Source: Marthasterias glacialis (Eukaryota; Echinodermata; Asteroidea; Forcipulatida; Asteriidae). From it: a DNA stretch of 64,000 bases. The stretch is from the NCBI GenBank assembly GCA_911728455.2, contig OU452228.1:5890001-5954000 (forward strand), read 5' to 3'. A program made the translations under genes and the position numbers. The notes beneath the pieces were generated by a model that was given only the letters and a program-made list of their open reading frames with translations, made no database searches and was not told the DNA's origin. This document shows positions 7,301 through 20,900 of the stretch, in pieces. Position 1 is the first letter of the stretch, and every line of letters starts with the position of its first letter.

Positions 7301-10025
7301 AAACCAGATTTTCGGATGCAGGACTATGGCAGCTACCTGCAGGTACAAGAAATTTCTCTCTAGCCCCATTATTTCTGGAGTTATTGGCCGTGGCGCTGCC
7401 GACTTCTTTTTTCGGCGTTTTTTTTGCTGGCTTCAGTCCAGCACACACGTATAGGGGCCTTTGCTATTGTTGACGTACACACAGCATGGCCGTATGCACT
7501 GGACATCCTCGGGGTGTCCTCACTCCGCGGTCCTTGGCATCCTCCCTGTTTATTCCACAGCCCCAAGACCGGCATTTCTGGAAAGCCCATGAGCAGGGCT
7601 TTCCAACAGTGTGAGACTTTTGACTTTCCCGCCATTACTTTGGGAGATAGAGCCGTTGCTAAGTCTTGTTTTCACTCTGTTACAGCTTTGTGTACAAAAG
7701 TGCCATTAGACAGGCTTTTGAAGCGCATTCGGAGCAGCCCCGCTCCCTGGTGGTTTCAAGGTGGAAGATGGCCCTGGCTGGCCGGGAAAACCAGATTTTC
7801 GGATGCAGGACTATGGCAGCTACCTGCAGGTACAAGAAATTTCTCTCTAGCCCCATTATTTCTGGAGTTATCGGCCGTGGTGCTGCCGACTTCTTTTTTC
7901 GGCGTTTTTTTTGCTGGCTTCGGTCCAGCACACACGTATAGGGGCCTTTGCTATTGTTGACGTACACACAGCATGGCCGTATGCACTGGACATCCTCGGG
8001 GTGTCCTCACTCCGCGGTCCCTGGCATCCTATTTGTTTATCCCGCAGCCCCAAGACCGGCATTTCTGGAAAGCCCATGAGCAGGGCTTTCCAACAGTGTC
8101 AGACTTGTCACTTTCCCGCCATTACTTTGGGAGATAGAGCCGTTGCTAAGTCTTGTTTTCACTCTGTTACAGCTTCGTGTACAAAAGTGCCATTAGACAG
8201 GCTTTTGAAGCGCATTCGGAGCAGCCCCGCTCCCTGGTGGTTTCAAGGTGGAAGATGGCCCTGGCTGGCCGGGAAAACCAGATTTTCGGATGCAGGACTA
8301 TGGCAGCTACCTGCAGGTACAAGAAATTTCTCTCTAGCCCCATTATTTCTGGAGTTATTGGCCGTGGTGCTGCCGACTTCTTTTTTCGGCGTTTTTTTTG
8401 CTGGCTTCGGTCCAGCACACACGTATAGGGGCCTTTGCTATTGTTGACGTACACACAGCATGGCCGTATGCACTGGACATCCTCGGGGTGTCCTCACTCC
8501 GCGGTCCCTGGCATCCTCCCTGTTTATCCCGCAGCCCCAAGACCGGCATTTCTGGAAAGCCCATGAGCAGGGCTTTCCAACAGTGTCAGACTTTTGACTT
8601 TCCCGCCATTACTTTGGGAGATAGAGCCGTTGCTAAGTCTTGTTTTAACTCTGTTACAGCTTTGTGTACAAAAGTGCCATTAGACAGGCTTTTGAAGCGC
8701 ATTCGGAGCAGCCCCGCTCCCTGGTGGTTTCAAGGTGGAAGATGGCCCTGGCTGGCCGGGAAAACCAGATTTTCGGATGCAGGACTATGGCAGCTACCTG
8801 CAGGTACAAGAAATTTCTCTCTAGCCCCATTATTTCTGGAGTTATTGGCCGTGGTGCTGCCGACTTCTTTTTTCGGCGTTTTTTTTTGCTGGCTTCAGTC
8901 CAGCACACACGTATAGGGGCCTTTGCTATTGTTGACGTACACACAGCATGGCCGTATGCACTGGACATCCTCGGGGTGTCTTCACTCCGCGGTCCCTGGC
9001 ATCCTCCCTGTTAATCCCGCAGCCCCAAGACCGGCATTTCTGGAAAGCCCATGAGCAGGGCTTTCCAACAGTGTCAGACTTGTCACTTTCCCGCCATTAC
9101 TTTGGGAGATAGAGCCGTTGCTAAGTCTTGTTTTCACTCTGTTACAGCTTCGTGTACAAAAGTGCCATTAGACAGGCTTTTGAAGCGCATTCGGAGCAGC
9201 CCCGCTCCCTGGTGGTTTCAAGGTGGAAGATGGCCCTGGCTGGCCGAGAAAACCAGATTTTCGGATGCAGGACTATGGCAGCTACCTGCAGGTACAAGAA
9301 ATTTCTCTCTAGCCCCATTATTTCTGGAGTTATTGGCCGTGGTGCTGCCGACTTCTTTTTTCGGCGTTTTTTTTTTGCTGGCTTCGGTCCAGCACACACG
9401 TATAGGGGCCTTTGCTATTGTTGACGTACACACAGCATGGCCGTATGCACTGGACATCCTCGGGGTGTCCTCACTCCGCGGTCCCTGGCATCCTCCCTGT
9501 TTATCCCGCAGCCCCAAGACCGGCATTTCTGGAAAGCCCATGAGCAGGGCTTTCCAACAGTGTCAGACTTGTCACTTTCCCGCCATTACTTTGGGAGATA
9601 GAGCCGTTGCTAAGTCTTGTTTTCACTCTGTTACAGCTTCGTGTACAAAAGTGCCATTAGACAGGCTTTTGAAGCGCATTCGGAGCAGCCCCGCTCCCTG
9701 GTGGTTTCAAGGTGGAAGATGGCCCTGGCTGGCCGGGAAAACCAGATTTTCGGATGCAGGACTATGGCAGCTACCTGCAGGTACAAGAAATTTCTCTCTA
9801 GCCCCATTATTTCTGGAGTTATTGGCCGTGGCGCTGCCAACTTCTTTTTTCGGCGTTTTTTTTTTGCTGGCTTCGGTCCAGCACACACGTAGCGGCCTTT
9901 GCTATTGTTGACGTACACACAGCATGGCCTTTTGCACTGGACATCTTCGGGGTGTCCTCACTCCGCGGTCCCTGGCATCCTCCCTGTTTATCCCGCAGCC
10001 CCAAGACCGGCATTTCTGGAAAGCC
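7301..10025 (+). repeat. Monomers 7666-9617, founder-like copies of later units
   Basis: Units start at 7666, 8153, 8640, 9128 and 9617. The 7666 unit (ATCGGCCGTGG, CATCCTATTTG at 8027) reappears at 16927, shifted by 9261 bp. The run 8153-9616 resembles the three-monomer unit that is tandem from 12052. The 8640 unit carries TGTTTTAACTC (landmark altered), CTTTGTG, GTCTTCACTCC and CTGTTAATCC (9009-9018). The 9128 unit carries GCCGAGAAAA (9243) and T10. The 9617 unit is TAGCGG with GCCAACTTC and ends in the CCCATAAGCAGGGCATTCC allele that opens the next block. Confidence 0.88.
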
Positions 10026-11690
10026 CATAAGCAGGGCATTCCAACAGTGTCCAACTTGTCACTTTCCCGCCATTACTTTAGAAGATAGAGCCGTTGGTAA
10101 GTCTTGTTTTCACTCTGTTACAGCTTCGTGTACAAAAGTGCCATTAGACAGGCTTTTGAAGCGCATTCGGAGCAGCCCCGCTCCCTGGTGGTTTCAAGGT
10201 GGAAGATGGCCCTGGCTGGCCGGGAAAACCAGATTTTCGGATGCAGGACTATGGCAGCTACCTGCAGGTACAAGAAATTTCTCTCTAGCCCCATTATTTC
10301 TGGAGTTATTGGCCGTGGCGCTGCCGACTTCTTTTTTCGGCGTTTTTTTTGCTGGCTTCAGTCCAGCACACACGTATAGGGGCCTTTGCTATTGTTGACG
10401 TACACACTGCATGGCCTTATGCACTGGACATCCTCGGGGTGTCCTCACTCCGCGGTCCCTGGCATCCTCCCTGTTTATTCCGCAGCCCCAAGACCGGCAT
10501 TTCTGGAAAGCCCATGAGCAGGGCTTTCCAACAGTGTTAGACTTTTGACTTTCCCGCCATTACTTTGGGAGATAGAGCCGTTGCTAAGTCTTGTTTTCAC
10601 TCTGTTACAGCTTCGTGTACAAAAGTGCCATTAGACAGGCTTTTGAAGCGCATTCGGAGCAGCCCCGCTCCCTGGTGGTTTCAAGGTGGAAGATGGCCCT
10701 GGCTGGCCGGGAAAACCAGATTTTAGGATGCAGGACTATGGCAGCTACCTGCAGGTACAAGAAATTTCTCTCTAGCCCCATTATTTCTGGAGTTATTGGC
10801 CGTGGCGCTGCCAACTTCTTTTTTCGGCGTTTTTTTTTGCTGGCTTCGGTCCAGCACACACGTAGCGGCCTTTGCTATTGTTGACGTACACACAGCATGG
10901 CCTTTTGCACTGGACATCTTCGGGGTGTCCTCACTCCGCGGTCCCTGGCATCCTCCCTGTTTATCCCGCAGCCCCAAGACCGGCATTTCTGGAAAGCCCA
11001 TGAGCAGGGCTTTCCAACAGTGTCAGACTTGTCACTTTCCCGCCATTACTTTGGGAGATAGAGCCGTTGCTAAGTCTTGTTTTCACTCTGTTACAGCTTC
11101 GTGTACAAAAGTGCCATTAGACAGGCTTTTGAAGCGCATTCGGAGCAGCCCCGCTCCCTGGTGGTTTCAAGGTGGAAGATGGCCCTGGCTGGCCGGGAAA
11201 ACCAGATTTTAGGATGCAGGACTATGGCAGCTACCTGCAGGTACAAGAAATTTCTCTCTAGCCCCATTATTTCTGGAGTTATTGGCCGTGGTGCTGCCAA
11301 CTTCTTTTTTCGGCGTTTTTTTTTGCTGGCTTCAGTCCGGCACACACGTATAGGGGCCTTTGCTATTGTTGACGTACACACAGCATGGCCTTTTGCACTG
11401 GACATCCTCGGGGTGTCCTCACTCCGCGGTCCCTGGCATCCTCCCTGTTTATCCCGCAGCCCCAAGACCGGCATTTCTGGAAAGCCCATGAGCAGGGCTT
11501 TCCAACAGTGTTAGACTTGTCACTTTCCCGCCATTACTTTGGGAGATAGAGCCGTTGCTAAGTCTTGTTTTCACTCTGTTACAGCTTCGTGTACAAAAGT
11601 GCCATTAGACAGGCTTTTGAAGCGCATTCGGAGCAGCCCCGCTCCCTGGTGGTTTCAAGGTGGAAGATGGACCTGGCTTTCCGGGAAAAC
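10026..11690 (+). repeat. Block duplicated at -4386 bp (copy 2)
   Basis: Second copy of 5640-7300, with units 10104, 10591, 11077 and the 5' part of 11565. After GATGGACCTGG the two copies part: this one has GGCTTTCCGGG and then CCTGGCATCCTATTTG (ATTTG at 11930), whereas copy 1 continues with GGCTGGCCGGG and ATTCCACAGC. The right breakpoint therefore lies inside a monomer, as expected for in-register unequal exchange or gene conversion. Confidence 0.88.
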
Positions 11691-12051
11691 CAGATTTTCG
11701 GATGCAGGACTATGGCAGCTACCTGCAGGTACAAGAAATTTCTCTCTAGCCCCATTATTTCTGGAGTTATTGGCCGTGGCGCTGCCGACTTCTTTTTTCG
11801 GCGTTTTTTTTGCTGGCTTCAGTCCAGCACACACGTATAGGGGCCTTTGCTATTGTTGACGTACACACAGCATGGCCGTATGCACTGGACATCCTCGGGG
11901 TGTCCTCACTCCGCGGTCCCTGGCATCCTATTTGTTTATCCCGCAGCCCCAAGACCGGCATTTCTGGAAAGCCCATGAGCAGGGCTTTCCAACAGTGTCA
12001 GACTTGTCACTTTCCCGCCATTACTTTGGGAGATAGAGCCGTTGCTAAGTC

Positions 12052-15000
12052 TTGTTTTCACTCTGTTACAGCTTCGTGTACAAAAGTGCCATTAGACAGG
12101 CTTTTGAAGCGCATTCGGAGCAGCCCCGCTCCCTGGTGGTTTCAAGGTGGAAGATGGCCCTGGCTGGCCGGGAAAACCAGATTTTCGGATGCAGGACTAT
12201 GGCAGCTACCTGCAGGTACAAGAAATTTCTCTCTAGCCCCATTATTTCTGGAGTTATTGGCCGTGGTGCTGCCGACTTCTTTTTTCGGCGTTTTTTTTGC
12301 TGGCTTCGGTCCAGCACACACGTATAGGGGCCTTTGCTATTGTTGACGTACACACAGCATGGCCGTATGCACTGGACATCCTCGGGGTGTCCTCACTCCG
12401 CGGTCCCTGGCATCCTCCCTGTTTATCCCGCAGCCCCAAGACCGGCATTTCTGGAAAGCCCATGAGCAGGGCTTTCCAACAGTGTCAGACTTTTGACTTT
12501 CCCGCCATTACTTTGGGAGATAGAGCCGTTGCTAAGTCTTGTTTTCACTCTGTTACAGCTTTGTGTACAAAAGTGCCATTAGACAGGCTTTTGAAGCGCA
12601 TTCGGAGCAGCCCCGCTCCCTGGTGGTTTCAAGGTGGAAGATGGCCCTGGCTGGCCGGGAAAACCAGATTTTCGGATGCAAGACTATGGCAGCTACCTGC
12701 AGGTACAAGAAATTTCTCTCTAGCCCCATTATTTCTGGAGTTATTGGCCGTGGTGCTGCCGACTTCTTTTTTCGGCGTTTTTTTTTGCTGGCTTCAGTCC
12801 AGCACACACGTATAGGGGCCTTTGCTATTGTTGACGTACACACAGCATGGCCGTATGCACTGGACATCCTCGGGGTGTCTTCACTCCGCGGTCCCTGGCA
12901 TCCTCCCTGTTAATCCCGCAGCCCCAAGACCGGCATTTCTGGAAAGCCCATGAGCAGGGCTTTCCAACAGTGTCAGACTTGTCACTTTCCCGCCATTACT
13001 TTGGGAGATAGAGCCGTTGCTAAGTCTTGTTTTCACTCTGTTACAGCTTCGTGTACAAAAGTGCCATTAGACAGGCTTTTGAAGCGCATTCGGAGCAGCC
13101 CCGCTCCCTGGTGGTTTCAAGGTGGAAGATGGCCCTGGCTGGCCGAGAAAACCAGATTTTCGGATGCAGGACTATGGCAGCTACCTGCAGGTACAAGAAA
13201 TTTCTCTCTAGCCCCATTATTTCTGGAGTTATTGGCCGTGGTGCTGCCGACTTCTTTTTTCGGCGTTTTTTTTGCTGGCTTCGGTCCAGCACACACGTAT
13301 AGGGGCCTTTGCTATTGTTGACGTACACACAGCATGGCCGTATGCACTGGACATCCTCGGGGTGTCCTCACTCCGCGGTCCCTGGCATCCTCCCTGTTTA
13401 TCCCGCAGCCCCAAGACCGGCATTTCTGGAAAGCCCATGAGCAGGGCTTTCCAACAGTGTCAGACTTGTCACTTTCCCGCCATTACTTTGGGAGATAGAG
13501 CCGTTGCTAAGTCTTGTTTTCACTCTGTTACAGCTTCGTGTACAAAAGTGCCATTAGACAGGCTTTTGAAGCGCATTCGGAGCAGCCCCGCTCCCTGGTG
13601 GTTTCAAGGTGGAAGATGGCCCTGGCTGGCCGGGAAAACCAGATTTTCGGATGCAGGACTATGGCAGCTACCTGCAGGTACAAGAAATTTCTCTCTAGCC
13701 CCATTATTTCTGGAGTTATTGGCCGTGGTGCTGCCGACTTCTTTTTTCGGCGTTTTTTTTGCTGGCTTCGGTCCAGCACACACGTATAGGGGCCTTTGCT
13801 ATTGTTGACGTACACACAGCATGGCCGTATGCACTGGACATCCTCGGGGTGTCCTCACTCCGCGGTCCCTGGCATCCTCCCTGTTTATCCCGCAGCCCCA
13901 AGACCGGCATTTCTGGAAAGCCCATGAGCAGGGCTTTCCAACAGTGTCAGACTTTTGACTTTCCCGCCATTACTTTGGGAGATAGAGCCGTTGCTAAGTC
14001 TTGTTTTCACTCTGTTACAGCTTTGTGTACAAAAGTGCCATTAGACAGGCTTTTGAAGCGCATTCGGAGCAGCCCCGCTCCCTGGTGGTTTCAAGGTGGA
14101 AGATGGCCCTGGCTGGCCGGGAAAACCAGATTTTCGGATGCAGAACTATGGCAGCTACCTGCAGGTACAAGAAATTTCTCTCTAGCCCCATTATTTCTGG
14201 AGTTATTGGCCGTGGTGCTGCCGACTTCTTTTTTCGGCGTTTTTTTTTGCTGGCTTCAGTCCAGCACACACGTATAGGGGCCTTTGCTATTGTTGACGTA
14301 CACACAGCATGGCCGTATGCACTGGACATCCTCGGGGTGTCTTCACTCCGCGGTCCCTGGCATCCTCCCTGTTAATCCCGCAGCCCCAAGACCGGCATTT
14401 CTGGAAAGCCCATGAGCAGGGCTTTCCAACAGTGTCAGACTTGTCACTTTCCCGCCATTACTTTGGGAGATAGAGCCGTTGCTAAGTCTTGTTTTCACTC
14501 TGTTACAGCTTCGTGTACAAAAGTGCCATTAGACAGGCTTTTGAAGCACATTCGGAGCAGCCCCGCTCCCTGGTGGTTTCAAGGTGGAAGATGGCCCTGG
14601 CTGGCCGAGAAAACCAGATTTTCGGATGCAGGACTATGGCAGCTACCTGCAGGTACAAGAAATTTCTCTCTAGCCCCATTATTTCTGGAGTTATTGGCCG
14701 TGGTGCTGCCGACTTCTTTTTTCGGCGTTTTTTTTTGCTGGCTTCGGTCCAGCACACACGTATAGGGGCCTTTGCTATTGTTGACGTACACACAGCATGG
14801 CCGTATGCACTGGACATCCTCGGGGTGTCCTCACTCCGCGGTCCCTGGCATCCTCCCTGTTTATCCCGCAGCCCCAAGACCGGCATTTCTGGAAAGCCCA
14901 TGAGCAGGGCTTTCCAACAGTGTCAGACTTTTGACTTTCCCGCCATTACTTTGGGAGATAGAGCCGTTGCTAAGTCTTGTTTTCACTCTGTTACAGCTTT

Positions 15001-16439
15001 GTGTACAAAAGTGCCATTAGACAGGCTTTTGAAGCGCATTCGGAGCAGCCCCGCTCCCTGGTGGTTTCAAGGTGGAAGATGGCCCTGGCTGGCCGGGAAA
15101 ACCAGATTTTCGGATGCAGGACTATGGCAGCTACCTGCAGGTACAAGAAATTTCTCTCTAGCCCCATTATTTCTGGAGTTATTGGCCGTGGTGCTGCCGA
15201 CTTCTTTTTTCGGCGTTTTTTTTTGCTGGCTTCGGTCCAGCACACACGTATAGGGGCCTTTGCTATTGTTGACGTACACACAGCATGGCCGTATGCACTG
15301 GACATCCTCGGGGTGTCCTCACTCCGCGGTCCCTGGCATCCTCCCTGTTTATCCCGCAGCCCCAAGACCGGCATTTCTGGAAAGCCCATGAGCAGGGCTT
15401 TCCAACAGTGTCAGACTTTTCACTTTCACGCCATTACTTTGGGAGATAGAGCCGTTGCTAAGTCTTGTTTTCACTCTGTTACAGCTTTGTGTACAAAAGT
15501 GCCATTAGACAGGCTTTTGAAGCGCATTCGGAGCAGCCCCGCTCCCTGGTGGTTTCAAGGTGGAAGATGGCCCTGGCTGGCCGGGAAAACCAGATTTTCG
15601 GATGCAGAACTATGGCAGCTACCTGCAGGTACAAGAAATTTCTCTCTAGCCCCATTATTTCTGGAGTTATTGGCCGTGGTGCTGCCGACTTCTTTTTTCG
15701 GCGTTTTTTTTTGCTGGCTTCAGTCCAGCACACACGTATAGGGGCCTTTGCTATTGTTGACGTACACACAGCATGGCCGTATGCACTGGACATCCTCGGG
15801 GTGTCTTCACTCCGCGGTCCCTGGCATCCTCCCTGTTAATCCCGCAGCCCCAAGACCGGCATTTCTGGAAAGCCCATGAGCAGGGCTTTCCAACAGTGTC
15901 AGACTTGTCACTTTCCCGCCATTACTTTGGGAGATAGAGCCGTTGCTAAGTCTTGTTTTCACTCTGTTACAGCTTCGTGTACAAAAGTGCCATTAGACAG
16001 GCTTTTGAAGCACATTCGGAGCAGCCCCGCTCCCTGGTGGTTTCAAGGTGGAAGATGGCCCTGGCTGGCCGAGAAAACCAGATTTTCGGATGCAGGACTA
16101 TGGCAGCTACCTGCAGGTACAAGAAATTTCTCTCTAGCCCCATTATTTCTGGAGTTATTGGCCGTGGCGCTGCCGACTTCTTTTTTCGGCGTTTTTTTTG
16201 CTGGCTTCGGTCCAGCACACACGTATAGGGGCCTTTGCTATTGTTGACGTACACACAGCATGGCCGTATGCACTGGACATCCTCGGGGTGTCCTCACTCC
16301 GCGGTCCCTGGCATCCTCCCTGTTTATCCCGCAGCCCCAAGACCGGCATTTCTGGAAAGCCCATGAGCAGGGCTTTCCAACAGTGTCAGACTTTTGACTT
16401 TCCCGCCATTACTTTGGGAGATAGAGCCGTTGCTAAGTC
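12052..16439 (+). repeat. Three-monomer higher-order repeat, ~1462 bp, three tandem copies
   Basis: Units 12052/12539/13027, 13514/14001/14489 and 14977/15465/15953 repeat in order. Marker 1 is CTGTTAATCC with GTCTTCACTCC in the middle unit (TTAA at 12909, 14371, 15835; earlier copy 9011). Marker 2 is GCCGAGAAAA in the third unit (13142, 14604, 16068; earlier copy 9243). Marker spacings are 1462 and 1464 bp, and 3899 bp back to the earlier copy. Copies two and three share CAGAACTATGG and GAAGCACATTC, so they are closest to each other. GGTGCTGCCGAC and CTTTGTG are common here. No TAGCGG unit occurs anywhere between about 11.1 and 22.8 kb. Confidence 0.92.
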
Positions 16440-17901
16440 TTGTTTTCACTCTGTTACAGCTTTGTGTACAAAAGTGCCATTAGACAGGCTTTTGAAGCGC
16501 ATTCGGAGCAGCCCCGCTCCCTGGTGGTTTCAAGGTGGAAGATGGCCCTGGCTGGCCGAGAAAACCAGATTTTCGGATGCAGGACTATGGCAGCTACCTG
16601 CAGGTACAAGAAATTTCTCTCTAGCCCCATTATTTCTGGAGTTATTGGCCGTGGTGCTGCCGACTTCTTTTTTCGGCGTTTTTTTTGCTGGCTTCGGTCC
16701 AGCACACACGTATAGGGGCCTTTGCTATTGTTGACGTACACACAGCATGGCCTTTTGCACTGGACATCCTCGGGGTGTCCTCACTCCGCGGTCCCTGGCA
16801 TCCTCCCTGTTTATCCCGCAGCCCCAAGACCGGCATTTCTGGAAAGCCCATGAGCAGGGCTTTCCAACAGTGTCAGACTTTTGACTTTCCCGCCATTACT
16901 TTGGGAGATAGAGCCGTTGCTAAGTCTTGTTTTCACTCTGTTACAGCTTTGTGTACAAAAGTGCCATTAGACAGGCTTTTGAAGCGCATTCGGAGCAGCC
17001 CCGCTCCCTGGTGGTTTCAAGGTGGAAGATGGCCCTGGCTGGCCGGGAAAACCAGATTTTCGGATGCAGGACTATGGCAGCTACCTGCAGGTACAAGAAA
17101 TTTCTCTCTAGCCCCATTATTTCTGGAGTTATCGGCCGTGGTGCTGCCGACTTCTTTTTTCGGCGTTTTTTTTGCTGGCTTCGGTCCAGCACACACGTAT
17201 AGGGGCCTTTGCTATTGTTGACGTACACACAGCATGGCCGTATGCACTGGACATCCTCGGGGTGTCCTCACTCCGCGGTCCCTGGCATCCTATTTGTTTA
17301 TCCCGCAGCCCCAAGACCGGCATTTCTGGAAAGCCCATGAGCAGGGCTTTCCAACAGTGTCAGACTTTTGACTTTCCCGCCATTACTTTGGGAGATAGAG
17401 CCGTTGCTAAGTCTTGTTTTCACTCTGTTACAGCTTCGTGTACAAAAGTGCCATTAGACAGGCTTTTGAAGCGCATTCGGAGCAGCCCCGCTCCCTGGTG
17501 GTTTCAAGGTGGAAGATGGCCCTGGCTGGCCGGGAAAACCAGATTTTCGGATGCAGGACTATGGCAGCTACCTGCAGGTACAAGAAATTTCTCTCTAGCC
17601 CCATTATTTCTGGAGTTATTGGCCGTGGCGCTGCCGACTTCTTTTTTCGGCATTTTTTTTTGCTGGCTTCAGTCCAGCACACACGTATAGGGGCCTTTGC
17701 TATTGTTGACGTACACACAGTATGGCCGTTTGCACTGGACATCCTCGGGGTGTCCTCACTCCGCGGTCCTTGGCATCCTCCCTGTTTATCCCGCAGCCCC
17801 AAGACCGGCATTTCTGGAAAGCCCATGAGCAGGGCTTTCCAACAGTGTCAGACTTGTCACTTTCCCGCCATTACTTTGGGAGATAGAGCCGTTGCTAAGT
17901 C
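16440..17901 (+). repeat. Transition monomers 16440, 16927, 17414
   Basis: The 16440 unit extends the trimer type (GCCGAGAAAA at 16555, GGTGCTGCC). The 16927 unit matches 7666 at a shift of 9261 bp (ATCGGCCGTGG, CATCCTATTTG with ATTTG at 17292). The 17414 unit has CGGCATTTTTTT in place of CGGCGTTTT and CACAGTATGGCCGTTTGC. It resembles 30097 and so marks the approach to the first segmental duplication. Confidence 0.85.
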
Positions 17902-20900
17902 TTGTTTTCACTCTGTCACAGCTTCGTGTACAAAAGTGCCATTAGACAGGCTTTTGAAGCGCATTCGGAGCAGCCCCGCTCCCTGGTGGTTTCAAGGTGG
18001 AAGATGGCCCTGGCTTTCCGGGAAAACCAGATTTTCGGATGAAGGACTATGGCAGCTACCTGCAGGTACAAGAAATTTCTCTCTAGCCCCATTATTTCTG
18101 GAGTTATTGGCCGTGGCGCTGCCGACTTCTTTTTTCGGCGTTTTTTTTTGCTGGCTTCAGTCCAGCACACACGTATAGGGGCCTTTGCTATTGTTGACGT
18201 ACACACGGCATGGCCGTATGCACAGGACATCCTCGGGGTGTCCTCACTCCGCGGTCCCTGGCATCCTCCCTGTTTATCCCGCAGCCCCAAGACCGGCATT
18301 TCTGGAAAGCCCATGAGCAGGGCTTTCCAACAGTGTCAGACTTTTGACTTTCCCGCCATTACTTTGGGAGATAGAGCCGTTGCTAAGTCTTGTTTTCACT
18401 CTGTTACAGCTTCGTGTACAAAAGTGCCATTAGACAGGCTTTTGAAGCGCATTCGGAGCAGCCCCGCTCCCTGGTGGTTTCAAGGTGGAAGATGGCCCTG
18501 GCTGGCCGGGAAAACCAGATTTTCGGATGCAGGACTATGGCAGCTACCTGCAGGTACAAGAAATTTCTCTCTAGCCCCATTATTTCTGGAGTTATTGGCC
18601 GTGGCGCTGCCGACTTCTTTTTTCGGCGTTTTTTTTGGCTGGCTTCAGTCCAGCACACACGTATAGGGGCCTTTGCTATTGTTGACGTACACACAGCATG
18701 GCCGTATTCACTGGACATCCTCGGGGTGTCCTCACTCCGCGGTCCTTGGCATCCTCCCTGTTTATCCCGCAGCCCCAAGACCGGTATTTCTGGAAAGCCC
18801 ATGAGCAGGGCTTTCCAACAGTGTCAGACTTGTCACTTTCCCGCCATTACTTTGGGAGATAGAGCCGTTGCTAAGTCTTGTTTTCACTCTGTTACAGCTT
18901 CGTGTACAAAAGTGCCATTAGACAGGCTTTTGAAGCGCATTCGGAGCAGCCCCGCTCCCTGGTGGTTTCAAGGTGGAAGATGGCCCTGGCTTTCCGGGAA
19001 AACCAGATTTTCGGATGCAGGACTATGGCAGCTACCTGCAGGTACAAGAAATTTCTCTCTAGCCCCATTATTTCTGGAGTTATTGGCCGTGGCGCTGCCG
19101 ACTTCTTTTTTCGGCGTTTTTTTTTGCTGGCTTCAGTCCAGCACACACGTTTAGGGGCCTTTGCTATCGTTGACGTACACACGGCATGGCCGTATGCACT
19201 GGACATCCTCGGGGTGTCCTCACTCCGCGGTCCCTGGCATCCTCCCTGTTTATCCCGCAGCCCCAAGACCGGCATTTCTGGAAAGCCCATGAGCAGGGCT
19301 TTCCAACAGTGTCAGACTTTTGACTTTCCCGCCATTACTTTGGGAGATAGAGTCGTTGCTAAGGTTGTTTTCACTCTGTTACAGCTTCGTGTACAAAAGT
19401 GCCATTAGACAGGCTTTTGAAGCGCATTCGGAGCAGCCCCGCTCCCTGGTGGTTTCAAGGTGGAAGATGGCCCTGGCTGGCCGGGAAAACCAGATTATCG
19501 GATGCAGGACTATGGCAGCTACCTGCAGGTACAAGAAATTTCTCTCTAGCCCCATTATTTCTGGAGTTATTGGCCGTGGCGCTGCCGACTTCTTTTTTCG
19601 GCGTTTTTTTTTTGCTGGCTTCAGTCCAGCACACACGTATAGGGGCCTTTGCTATTGTTGACGTACACACAGCATGGCCGTATGCACTGGACATCCTCGG
19701 GGTGTCCTCACTCCACGGTCCTTGGCATCCTCCCTGTTTATCCCGCAGCCCCAAGACCGGCATTTCTGGAAAGCCCATGAGCAGGGCTTTCCAACAGTGT
19801 CAGACTTTTGACTTTCCCGCCATTACTTTGGGAGATAGAGCCGTTGCTAAGTCTTGTTTTCACTCTGTTACAGCTTCGTGTACAAAAGTGCCATTAGACA
19901 GGCTTTTGAAGCGCATTCGGAGCAGCCCCGCTCCCTGGTGGTTTCAAGGTGGAAGATGGCCCTGGCTGGCCGGGAAAACCAGATTTTCGGATGCAGGACT
20001 ATGGCAGCTACCTGCAGGTACATAAAATTTCTCTCTAGCCCCATTATTTCTGGAGTTATTGGCCGTGGCGCTGCCGACTTCTTTTTTCGGCGTTTTTTTT
20101 TTGCTGGCTTCAGTCCAGCACACACGTATAGGGGCCTTTGCTATTGTTGACGTACACACAGCATGGCCGTATGCACTGGACATCCTCGGGGTGTCCTCAC
20201 TCCACGGTCCTTGGCATCCTCCCTGTTTATCCCGCAGCCCCAAGACCGGCATTTCTGGAAAGCCCATGAGCAGGGCTTTCCAACAGTGTCAGACTTTTGA
20301 CTTTCCCGCCATTACTTTGGGAGATAGAGCCGTTGCTAAGTCTTGTTTTCACTCTGTTACAGCTTCGTGTACAAAAGTGCCATTAGACAGGCTTTTGAAG
20401 CGCATTCGGAGCAGCCCCGCTCCCTGGTGGTTTCAAGGTGGAAGATGGCCCAGGCTGGCCGGGAAAACCAGATTTTCTGATGCAGGACTATGGCAGCTAC
20501 CTGCAGGTACAAGAAATTTCTCTCTAGCCCCATTATTTCTGGAGTTATTGGCCGTGGCGCTGCCGATTTCTTTTTTCGGCGTTTTTTTTTGCTGGCTTCG
20601 GTCCAGCACACACGTATAGGGGCCTTTGCTATTGTTGACGTACACACAGCATGGCCGTATGCACTGGACATCCTCGGGGTGTCCTCACTCCGCGGTCCTT
20701 GGCATCCTCCCTGTTTATCCCGCAGCCCCAAGACCGGCATTTCTGGAAAGCCCATGAGCAGGGCTTTCCAAGAGTGTCAGACTTGTCACTTTCCCGCCAT
20801 TACTTTGGGAGATAAAGCCGTTGCTAAGTCTTGTTTTCACTCTGTCACAGCTTCGTGTACAAAAGTGCCATAAGACAGGCTTTTGAAGCGCATTCGGAGC

